From: Poa pratensis
Lineage: Eukaryota; Streptophyta; Magnoliopsida; Poales; Poaceae
Length of the DNA stretch: 64,000 nucleotides
Assembly: GCA_947311845.1 (NCBI GenBank)
Contig: CAMZMU010000096.1
Coordinates: forward strand, 12,851,043 to 12,915,042
Direction: 5' to 3'
Shown: piece by piece, positions 33,674-42,805 of the stretch
Position numbering within the stretch: position 1 is the first letter of the stretch
Layout: every line of letters begins with the position of its first letter
Translations under genes and position numbers: made by a program
The notes under the pieces: generated by a model
Database searches by the model: none
What the model was told of the DNA's origin: nothing
Seen by the model: only the letters and a program-made list of their open reading frames with translations

Positions 33674-33976
33674 TCAAATGGAGCGTTGAGCAAAACAAAA
33701 GCAAGTTTTAGGTTTTTGCTCATCCGGGGACCATGTAAAGTTGCAGGTTGAAGAAAAATTGAGTAAAAGAAGATGACAAGATGCACGAGAATTTACAGAA
33801 AAATACTTACGGGTAGTACCCTGCGGCTCTGCCTGGCCTTCTTCCAACTTAAAAGTTAAATACGTCTTGCCAAGATTCAGACCGGCATGCACCCCTTCTC
33901 CTGTCCTGATCGAGTACAGACTAAACGCTGCTCCTCTCAGATCTGTCGAAGCCCTCTGCTCATAATCTTGAAGCAA
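33674..33976 (-). pseudogene. captured exon-like segment in Helitron 2, source unknown
   Basis: The minus-strand frame reads MLQDYEQRASTDLRGAAFSL, then YSIRTGEGVHAGLNLGKTYL and TFKLEEGQAEPQGTT. A GTAAGTATTTTTC donor-like site follows at about 33810, so the coding part probably ends there. It lies in the same orientation as the Helitron and the SAR1 and P2 pieces. I cannot name the source gene. Confidence 0.35.
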
Positions 33977-34349
33977 CGGAGAGCCTGCTGGTCGGCAATC
34001 GCAACGGAGAGACGGCCGGTCACAATCCTCCCTTCACGTACATGCAGCATCATATTTTTCCAATCATAACCAAAATCGGGAAAGTGCATGGTTTAGACGT
34101 ATCTAGGAGGCCGCCGCCGACCGGAGCCAAAGTGTTGCTGTTGCATCTCTGCTCTTTCCAATCAGATGCCATCAGCTTCTTAGAGATCACATCAGCTTCT
34201 TAGACCGCTGCTGGTCGATTACATCACAACATGCCTCCTCCTTGGTATAGATTATATGAGTCTGAGCGTTAGTGTTTGGGTCCAATATCCGTGCAAGTCG
34301 GCAAGCTCACCCTTAAACCGCACCGCGTGGCCGAATCTTGCCGCTCGGA

Positions 34350-34453
34350 CAGGGATTGTGGAGGCCGAGGAAGAGGATCTTGGCTTCCTTCTGCCAAAAC
34401 CCCCCAATGCCGCCAGCACCTCATAGAAGATCGAACCAGTCCACGAGAAACAT
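34350..34453 (-). pseudogene. captured 5' fragment of a SAR1-type small GTPase gene
   Basis: The minus strand from 34453 reads MFLVDWF. After a small insertion it continues FYEVLAALG, then QKEAKILFLGLHN. Plant SAR1 (COPII-vesicle GTPase) begins with the same arrangement: a short amphipathic helix around a W-FY pair, then an L-LW-KEAKILFLGLDN stretch leading into the P-loop. The fragment stops before the GKT loop and contains two frame changes, so it has no GTPase potential. It lies 90 bp downstream of the P2 piece in the same orientation inside Helitron 2. Confidence 0.65.
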
Positions 34454-34539
34454 TGTCCCCAGCGCCGAGACATACAGGGATCGGTGATGTGTGTGCTCGA
34501 TTTGCGCATTTCCGCTCTTCCCTTGTTGGCGTCCTTCTC

Positions 34540-34588
34540 TCGGGTTCCCGGCCAGGTTGGCCAGCAGGTACGCAGCCAGGAACTTCAT
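34540..34588 (-). pseudogene. captured N-terminal codons of acidic ribosomal protein P2
   Basis: The minus strand from 34588 reads MKFLAAYLLANLAGN, which corresponds to the very conserved start of plant 60S acidic protein P2 (MK-(V/I/L)AAYLL--L-GN). The match ends after about 15 codons, at a plausible first-exon boundary. It is preceded by an open frame from the Helitron 5' region, so a transcript starting in the Helitron could read through it. Confidence 0.55.
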
Positions 34589-35433
34589 CTCGATGGGATC
34601 GTCGAGGAAGAAACCTCCACAAGTTGATCGATTGGCGACTCGGCGGTGAAGATTATGTCGATCGAGTTGGTCGATGGATACTGGGTGGAGCGGTATATAC
34701 ATCTGAGCAACCAACCGTACGTGCACGACCTGGAGACCGACCCGGAGACCGATAGATACGTGCGCTGGACTACGGGAACGTACAGGCAACGGACGACGTA
34801 CCAACCAGCGAACCAAACCAAGGAAACAGACGGACGAAATTTATGGGGGAAGAAACCTTAGTGCTTTCATTATTAGGTATAGAAGACTCCCTTTATCTAA
34901 AAATAATAATAATATGCAGACTGGCAATCATGCATGGCCAAAAGGGGGTCAAAGCTGATGAATCTGATATTGCTAGGCTCAGATAGATCGTATGCCAGAC
35001 AAAGTAGTTTACTTATGTGTTATAATTATGCGCTATAATTGGTTTACTTATGTAGGTAAGACAAGCGATTGACATGTACGTGTAGTACTGATGAAAAGGA
35101 CCACTAGCGTGCATGATCATTCCAGCTTAATAATTGAGGCATATATAAACATGTACTGATATAGTACTCCGAAATAATTAGATGTTAGAGTGGACGATTA
35201 TGTATATGTTGCTACATCAATATTTCTGGATTTCTATTCGGAAAGTTATCATTTGGCCGCTTGTTATTGTGAGCAGTACCAGATAAGAAGAAACCCATCC
35301 ACAACTTCTGGAGAACGAGAGAAACGTACTGACTCCCAACCCCTATGAAGCTGTATAAAAAAAATCGCAAAAAAAATCTGTATAAAAATGAAAAAGTGGC
35401 TCCAACACTATGAGTACATCGAATAAACTAGTA

Positions 35434-35489
35434 CTCCCTCCGTTCGGAAAAGGATGTCACAAAAATGGTCTATCTCCGAACGGAGGGAG
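35434..35489. mobile_element. short Stowaway MITE (internally deleted)
   Basis: The ends CTCCCTCCGTTCGG and CCGAACGGAGGGAG are perfect inverted repeats only 56 bp apart, with TA on the left flank and TGTA on the right. This is the Tc1/mariner (Stowaway) TIR of grasses. Confidence 0.8.
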
Positions 35490-36066
35490 TGTAAGTTTGA
35501 ATTACATGCCACGAAAGAGAGAGAGAGCTTTTTTTTTTTGTCGCACCATCGGTCAATCAGCCATTTTCTTTTGCCAATTGTGGGTCAATCAGTCAGTCAC
35601 ATCCCATAGTGATGCACAATAGTAGCTACCAGTAGTTAGTTGCTCCCCCAACTTCATCAGATAGACAGAGCCAAGCGAAGAAACACAACCAGATCGTCGG
35701 GCTTCTAAGGGTGTGTTTGGTAGCCTGCGTCATTCCAACATTGGTTTCTCATGTGAGACAAGCTCACCTTATACAAGTTGGGTTGAGATTTTCTCATGTG
35801 TTTGGTGGTTTGTATGTTTTGAGCCGGACTGAGATGAGATGTTATTTGGTGGGTTGTATGCATCGAGACATGCTAAGACTATATAAGTCATTTCGGCAAT
35901 TTAACCATGTGTAAACAACACTCAACAATGTACTGTAAACAATACTAAGCTTATTCAGACTATCTGTCAGTGCCTCACTGGTAGTATCAGCTAACCTAAA
36001 TTGGAAACAAAACAACACCTCATTAATTAAATAGTCAACTAAACAAAGTGCTACCACTACAAAAGG
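35490..36066. other. non-coding; possible Tourist-like left end at 35709
   Basis: TAAGGGTGTGTTTGGTAGCC at 35707 resembles a Tourist/Harbinger terminus, but I find no convincing partner. CACTACAAAAGG at 36055, 12 bp before the CACTA element, resembles another CACTA end. No gene. Confidence 0.35.
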
Positions 36067-36360
36067 CACTAGTAGAAAAGGGCCATCCGTTTGGAGCATC
36101 TATCCCGGCCAAATTACAACCCGGGATAGATGCACCATTGATCCCAGGTCGGTAGGGCGGGGCGCCCGTGGGCATTGCTCCCGGGTCGGGGGACCTTTGG
36201 TCCCGGTTCGTGACACGAACCGGGATCAAAGGGTCCTCACATGCGCGCACATGCTTTTCAGCGCTGGGCCCCTTTGGCAGGTGACCTTTGGTCCCGGTTC
36301 GTGTTACAAACCGGGATCAAAGGGTCTCCCTGCTATATCATCTTCTTCCACCCCGAGCTA

Positions 36361-39300
36361 GCACGACGGGCATTTTGACCGTTTTTTCAACAAAATAAAA
36401 GAAAGTGAAAAAATACTCAAAAAATGAAATCTTTTGGCATGGAGTCCTTTTATGTGTACTAGTTGCTAGGAAAAATGATAAACATGAGCCTATAGACATG
36501 TATAAGTTTCGAGTCAAATGACCTAGATATGATCATCCTCGTGCCATAGTTTGTGATAATGTGCCCATATTTGAGACTTAGGTGTGTCTTGTTGTGACAA
36601 ACAATGTTGCAGAAATGAGTTTTTTCAAATTATGTTTATAAATATCATTTTTCATTTTTTAATTGTCAAAAATGGCATTTTTTGTGAAGCAGGTACAACA
36701 AATATGATGCAAAATGACACCCATCCAATTATCACACAAAGTAGGCCATATTTTATCGATAATCCAGCAATATTAGGAATTTTCTCGGTTTCTACCTCAT
36801 TTCGCCTATTTAAATGACTTTATGCCTATTTTCCGAAAGTAATTTAATTTTGAACTACAAGTGTGTGATAGTTTGCTCTGAAAATTTTACAAAAATCATT
36901 TTAAGATACACCAGTAGTGGTTATATCACAGAAACATCGATAGTTTTGAGAAATGCAACCTCTTTGGATGAATAGGCACGACGGGCATTTTGACCGTTTT
37001 TTCAACAAAATAAAAGAAAGTGAAAAAATACTCAAAAAATGAAATCTTTTGGCATGGAGTCCTTTTATGTGTACTAGTTGCTAGGAAAAATGATAAACAT
37101 GAGTTTTGACAAAGTTTTCAAAAACTTCTTCACAAAAATGTCAATCGCCTATAGACATGTATAAGTTTCGAGTCAAATGACCTAGATATGATCATCCTCG
37201 TGCCATAGTTTGTGATAATGTCCCCATATTTGAGACTTAGGTGTGTCTTGTTGTGACAAACAATGTTGCAGAAATGAGTTTTTTCAAATTATGTTTATAA
37301 ATATCATTTTTCATTTTTTAATTGTCAAAAATGGCATTTTTTGTGAAGCAAGTACAACAAATATGATGCAAAATGACACCCATCTAATTATCACACAAAG
37401 TAGGCCATATTTTATCGATGATCCAGCAATATTAGGAATTTTCTCGGTTTCTACCTCATTTCGCCTATTTAAATGACTTTATGCCTATTTTCCGAAAGTA
37501 ATTTAATTTTGAACTACAAGTGTGTGATAGTTTGCTCTGAAAATTTTACAAAAATCATTTTAAGATACACCAGTAGTGGTTATATCACAGAAACATCGAT
37601 AGTTTTGAGAAATGCAACCTCTTTGGATGAATAGACACGACGGCCATTTTGACCGTTTTTTCAACAAAATAAAAGAAAGTGAAAAAATACTCAAAAAATG
37701 AAATCTTTTGGCATGGAGTCCTTTTATGTGTACTAGTTGCTAGGAAAAATGATAAACATGAGTTTTGACAAAGTTTTCAAAAAACTTCTTCACAAAAATG
37801 TCAATCGCCTATAGACATGTATAAGTTTCGAGTCAAATGACCTAGATATGATCATCCTCGTGCCATAGTTTGTGATAATGTCCCCATATTTGAGACTTAG
37901 GTGTGTCTTGTTGTGACAAACAATGTTGCAGAAATGAGTTTTTTCAAATTATGTTTATAAATATCATTTTTCATTTTTTAATTGTCAAAAATGGCATTTT
38001 TTGTGAAGCAAGTACAACAAATATGATGCAAAATGACACCCATCTAATTATCACACAAAGTAGGCCATATTTTATCGATGATCCAGCAATATTAGGAATT
38101 TTCTCGGTTTCTACCTCATTTCGCCTATTTAAATGACTTTATGCCTATTTTCCGAAAGTAATTTAATTTTGAACTACAAGTGTGTGATAGTTTGCTCTGA
38201 AAATTTTACAAAAATCATTTTAAGATACACCAGTAGTGGTTATATCACATAAACATCGATAGTTTTGAGAAATGCAACCTCTTTGGATGAATAGGCACGA
38301 CGGGCATTTTGACCGTTTTTTCAACAAAATAAAAGAAAGTGAAAAAATACTCAAAAAATGAAATCTTTTGGCATGGAGTCCTTTTATGTGTACTAGTTGC
38401 TAGGAATAATGATAAACCTGAGTTTTGACAAAGTTTTCAAAAAACTTCTTCACAAAAAGGTCAATCGCCTATAGACATGTATAAGTTTCGAGTCAAATGA
38501 CCTAGATATGATCATCCTCGTGCCATAGTTTGTGATAATGTGACCATATTTGAGACTTAGGTGTGTCTTGTTGTGACAAACAATGTTGCAGAAATGAGTT
38601 TTTTCAAATTATGTTTATAAATATCATTTTTTAATTGTCAAAAATGGCATTTTTTGTGAAGCAAGTACAACAAATATGATGCAAAATGATACCCATCCAA
38701 TTATCACATAAAGTAGGCCATATTTTATTGATAATCCAGCAATATTAGGAATTTTCTCGGTTTCTACCTCATTTCGCCTATTTAAATGACTTTATGCCTA
38801 TTTTCCGAAAGTAATTCAATTTTGATCTACAAGTGTGTGATAGTTTGCTCTGAAAATTTTACAAAAATCATTTTAAGATACACCAGTAGTGGTTATGTCA
38901 CAGAAACATCGATAGTTTTAAGAAATGCAACCTCTTTGGATGAATAGGCACGACGGGCATTTTGACCGTTTTTTCAACAAAATAAAAGAAAGTGAAAAAA
39001 TACTCAAAAAATGAAATCTTTTGGCATGGAGTCCTTTTATGTGTACTAGTTGCTAGGAATAATGATAAACCTGAGTTTTGACAAAGTTTTCAAAAAACTT
39101 CTTCACAAAAAGGTCAATCGCCTATAGACATGTATAAGTTTCGAGTCAAATGACATAGATATGATCATCCTCGTGCCATAGTTTGTGATAATGTGCCCAT
39201 ATTTGAGACTTAGGTGTGTCTTGTTGTGACAAACAATGTTGCAGAAATGAGTTTTTTCAAATTATGTTTATAAATATCATTTTTCATTTTTTTAATTGTC

Positions 39301-40440
39301 AAAAATGGCATTTTTTGTGAAGCAAGTACAACAAATATGATGCAAAATGATACCCATCCAATTATCACATAAAGTAGGCCATATGTTATTGATAATCCAG
39401 CAATATTAGGAATTTTCTCGGTTTCTACCTCATTTCGCCTATTTAAATGACTTTATGCCTATTTTCCGAAAGTAATTCAATTTTGAACTACAAGTGTGTG
39501 ATAGTTTGCTCTGAAAATTTTACAAAAATCATTTTAAGATACACCAGTAGTGGTTATATCACAGAAACATCGATAGTTTTGAGAAATGCAACCTCTTTGG
39601 ATGAATAGGCACGACGGGCATTTTGACCGTTTTTCAACAAAATAAAAGAAAGTGAAAAAATACTCAAAAATGAAATCTTTTGGCATGGAGTCCTTTTATG
39701 TGTACTAGTTGCTAGGAATAATGTTAAACCTGAGTTTTGACAAAGTTTTCAAAAAACTTCTTCACAAAAAGGTCAATCGCCTATAGATATGTATAAGTTT
39801 CGAGTCAAATGACCTAGATATGATCATCCTCGTGCCATAGTTTGTGATAATGTGACCATATTTGAGACTTAGGTGTGTCTTGTTGTGACAAACAATGTTG
39901 CAGAAATGAGTTTTTTCAAATTATGTTTATAAATATCATTTTTCATTTTTTAATTGTCAAAAAGTCATTTTTTGTGAAGCAAGTATAACTAATATGATGC
40001 AAAATGACACCCATCCAATTATCACACAAAGTAGGCCATATTTTATCGATAATCCAGCAATATTAGGAATTTTCTCGGTTTCTACCTCATTTCGCCTATT
40101 TAAATGACTTTATGCCTATTTTCCGAAAGTAATTCAATTTTGATCTACAAGTGTGTGATAGTTTGCTCTGAAAATTTTGCAAAAATCATTTTAAGATACA
40201 CCAGTAGTGGTTATATCACAGAACCATCGATAGTTTTGAGAAATGCAACCTCTTTGGATGAATAGGCACGACGGGCATTTTGACCGTTTTTCAACAAAAT
40301 AAAAGAAAGTGAAACAATACTCAAAAAATGAAATCCTTTGGCATGGAGTCCTTTTATGTGTACTAATTGATAGGAAAAATGATAAACATGAGTTTTGACA
40401 AAGTTTTCAAAAAACTCCTTCACACAAAAGTCAATCATCT
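36361..40440. repeat. tandem array of about 660-bp units, six full and one partial
   Basis: Units begin GCACGACGGGCATTTTGACC at 36361, 36976, 37635, 38295, 38948, 39609 and 40266, with spacings 615, 659, 660, 653, 661 and 657. The first unit lacks about 45 bp that all later units have (the GTTTTGACAAAGTTTTC block); the last is cut after about 175 bp. Units are nearly identical. An apparently conserved 77-residue ORF in three units is a by-product of the array. Confidence 0.95.
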
Positions 40441-40831
40441 ATAAACATGTATAAAATGACTTTTTTATTAAGCAAGTACCAAAAATATGTTGCAAAAAGT
40501 CATATACATGATGAAAAAGATGATATGGATATCATATTCGGATTCCTCTCATTTTTCTAATCGATTTAGATATTTTATTTGTTAAATTTTGATTTACGGA
40601 TTTAAAGATATGAATTATTCCATATTAAATGTAAAAAGGAGAAAATAAAGTAAAATAAATTTTATTCTTATTTATTCAAATATTATTATTACATAATCAT
40701 TGTTATTTATTCAAATAAATTTTCAAAATTTAAACAATAAAAAGTGTGACACCATGACCCAGGGGTTAATATGGTTGATAGGATACTAATATCAGTAAGT
40801 TCTAACATCTTATTTGACAGGTAATTTGGAA

Positions 40832-40906
40832 GGAACTCTAAAGTTAAGTGTGCTTGGGCCGGAGCAATTTAATGATGGGTGACCGAACGGGAAGTTTGAT
40901 CGGGTA
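40832..40906 (+). ncRNA. 5S rRNA-like segment (degenerate, with internal-promoter region) inside the CACTA element
   Basis: GGAACTCTAAAGTTAAGTGT, then GCTTGGGCCGGAGCAATTTA and GATGGGTGACC...GGGAAGTT follow plant 5S rRNA from about residue 50 to 105 in order. That covers the A-box/IE/C-box internal control region (AAGTTAAGCGTGCTTGGGC and GATGGGTGACC in 5S). The 5' third and the last bases of 5S are absent. It is a relic, possibly from a 5S-derived SINE or TRIM, and not a functional rRNA gene. Confidence 0.6.
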
Positions 40907-41439
40907 AGTACTTTGACCTGAGATTAAGTGTCTAATATGTAATTAGAGATTATGTGTGTGGCTATTTGGGAAATTAAAAAAACAAAATTAGAAATATTAG
41001 AGTAAAATTAAAAATAAATTAATTGGAAAACAAAAAATCGAAACCCCTAAAAAATAAATTAGCAGAAAAAAAAGCAGAAACCCTTTGGTCCCGGTTCGTG
41101 TCGAATCGGGACCAAAACTCCCCCGCCCTGCGCGCCCAACGCCCTCTGGACCCGGGATTGTTGATGATGTTTCCACTAGTGAGGAGAGACGTTGGTCTGA
41201 AGCTTCCCGGCCGGAGTGGATGGGCAGAAAGCAAGAGAAAGAAAGCGCAAGGGACACAGCAACTCAGCAAGATTCCTTGGGCAACTGTATCTCAGTGTCA
41301 GTCGATGTGATCGAGCTCGTCGACTTTGCTAGCTGCTCACCAAACACGAACTAGCCGCTCCTAATAGCAGCACTAACACTATCACTGTCACTGGGACTGC
41401 TCGGACACGTGGCCAGGCCTGACGGAGGAAAATGTCACC

Positions 41440-42515
41440 GGGAAACCTTGTCCTTGCGGCCTTGCCCGCTCCGGTGACCGCCGGTGACCTCTGTAGTTTA
41501 GTGCGGTGCGTGTGCTCGCACGCCGGAACACCGGCGCCGTGGAGGCATCATTGCCGTCCCAAAAGGTGGCGGCATCTTCAGAGTTCAGACTTCACACTAG
41601 CACTAGCTGTCCCTGTCTCACTGTCTGCATATTTCGACATTTTCAGCATCTTCAGAGAGGGTAAGCGGGCCGATCAAGGAGAAACAGCGGACTCGCTGAA
41701 CTGAAGTGGGCGCCAAACCCCCACTCGAAACGAGGAGGGCGGCGATGAAGCTACTAGCTTCAGCAGCAGCAAAGCAATGATGCATGTCTCAACCATCCAC
41801 TGGTCCAATGTCCACCCAAAAGATTGCTTGCAGTGTTCTTCTCCCCGGTTTGGTTGCCAACTGTTTACCAATCTCAGCGTAGCTCAGCTATATTCCTATA
41901 TGGACGGCAAAAGCTGCCGATGCTTTTGCAAAAGTACACACGATTTATTTTCTCAATTATTTATTCAGCTTTTCGCCAAGCTATTTCAATTTGGACGAAT
42001 AGATTTGGAGATCTGGCGGTGAGTGCACGTAATTATGTAGGCTGCCTGGCTATCATGCATGCTAAAGCGGTCCAGGAGGATGAATATGACATTCCCTGAT
42101 TGTTTTGACTTGCTAGGCTCAGATAGATTGTATGCCACACAAAGTGGTTTACTTATGTGCTACAATTATGCTCTATAATTAGGTTGCTTATGTAGGTAAG
42201 ACAAGGGGTCGACACGAGTGATGAAAAAGACCACTAGCATGCATGATCATTCCCGCTTAATAATTGAGTCGAGGTGCATATATATAATCATGTACTAATA
42301 TAGTAACATGGACATCAGTTAGGAGTTAGAGTGAACAATTATGTACATATATTTTCTAATATAATTGTTTTTCCCTTACAAGATCTAGCTCATCGTCTTT
42401 TTTTTTCCGAGAATAAGCTCATCGTCATTGTAGCGGCGATATGTCGACGTTCCTCTTGATTTCTATCGGACAAAAGATGTCATTTGGCCACTTGTTGTTG
42501 TAAGCACTACCAGAT
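41440..42515. repeat. segmental duplication copy B (uninterrupted)
   Basis: Compact paralogue of 14450-35300 lacking the copia, MULE, MITE, LINE and Helitron insertions. It supplies empty sites for those elements. Landmarks are listed under copy A. No gene is supported inside it. Confidence 0.8.
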
Positions 42516-42805
42516 AAAAAAACCCAGACATTTTAGGCAAGCAATTGAGAAAGATAACCAACAACTAGACTAGATTAGGGATGCAATCCTTAAAAAAAAG
42601 ATTAGAGATGCAAATGCAAAACAAGCGATATCTGTTTGTTCCGTAGCAATTTGAGCACGGGAGGGACTGGTAGGACCCGCGGGGCAGCACCCAGTAAAGC
42701 CACTCATGAGCGTCCCCGAACTGTCTGATTTTTTTGTTGACTTTTTTTAAGTACTAGCACTAGGACGTACTGGCGGACCCAGCGTCCCGGCTGGCCAAAG
42801 CCGTA

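Larger units (their letters stand above)
32680..34883 (-). mobile_element. Helitron 2 (non-autonomous, 2204 bp) with captured SAR1 and P2 fragments
   Basis: On the minus strand it starts TCTATACCTAATAATGAAAG at 34883. It ends with a hairpin-like CCGGTGCAAAGCACGGG, CATGTTTG and CTAG at 32683-32680. Host A is at 32679. The base after the TC end is A rather than the expected T, the only departure from the canonical site. It shares its 5' end with Helitron 1. It is inserted in the 3' UTR of the LINE, hence younger than it. Contents on its own sense strand: P2 N-terminal codons (34588 downwards), SAR1 first codons (34453 downwards), an open segment at 33976-33674 and a 40-bp triplicate repeat at 32891-33007. 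Confidence 0.75.
24996..34912 (+). mobile_element. L1-type LINE, about 7.7 kb, interrupted by Helitron 2; TSD TATGCAG
   Basis: TATGCAG flanks the insertion (24989-24995 and 34913-34919), and the paralogue at 42027-42045 is uninterrupted here. The order is ORF1 (25346-28900), ORF2 (28897-32516), a 3' UTR and a tail of AAAATAATAATAAT (34899-34912). The 3' UTR is split by Helitron 2 between 32679 and 34884 (CCTTTAAGTAATAA / AGACTCCCTTTATC). Removing the Helitron leaves 7713 bp, so this is close to full length rather than 5' truncated. Confidence 0.75.
14450..35300. repeat. segmental duplication copy A, expanded by nested insertions
   Basis: The host DNA left after removing insertions is 14450-14680, 19306-19753, 24495-24561, 24889-24995 and 34920-35300. 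It matches 41440-42515 in order and orientation. Shared landmarks include GTGACCGCCGGTGA, GACACCGGCGCCGTG / AACACCGGCGCCGTG, GTAAGCGGGCCGAT, TTTAGCTCAGCTAT, GCTTTTGCAAAAG, TTGGAGATCT, TTGCTAGGCTCAGATAGAT and CACTAGCNTGCATGATCATT. Copy B spans about 1.1 kb. Copy A spans 21 kb because four to five mobile elements landed in it. Confidence 0.8.
36067..41181. mobile_element. CACTA (EnSpm) element, 5115 bp, non-autonomous, TSD AGG
   Basis: The left end is CACTAGTAGAAAAGGGCC. The right end in reverse complement is CACTAGTGGAAACATC. The 3-bp duplication AGG flanks both sides (36064-36066, 41182-41184). Subterminal repeats TTTGGTCCCGGTTCGTG and inverted CACGAACCGGGATCAAAGG occur at 36190-36320 and 41085-41120, as in grass CACTA elements. 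There is no transposase. Most of the body is a tandem array (36361-40440), followed by AT-rich DNA and a 5S-like segment. Confidence 0.85.

Noticed and set aside
36584..38136. Three nearly identical 77-residue ORFs (SCCDKQCCRNEFF...)
   Set aside because: They are the same position in three units of the 660-bp tandem array, begin with GTG rather than ATG, and are broken in other units; no coding signal.
40832..40906. A functional 5S rRNA gene
   Set aside because: The 5' third and 3' end are missing and several stem positions are changed; it is called only as a relic.
35707..41356. A Tourist/hAT-like element (GTGTGTTTGGTAGCC ... CTCACCAAACACG) with the CACTA nested inside
   Set aside because: Ends match only over about 12 bp and no target duplication can be matched.
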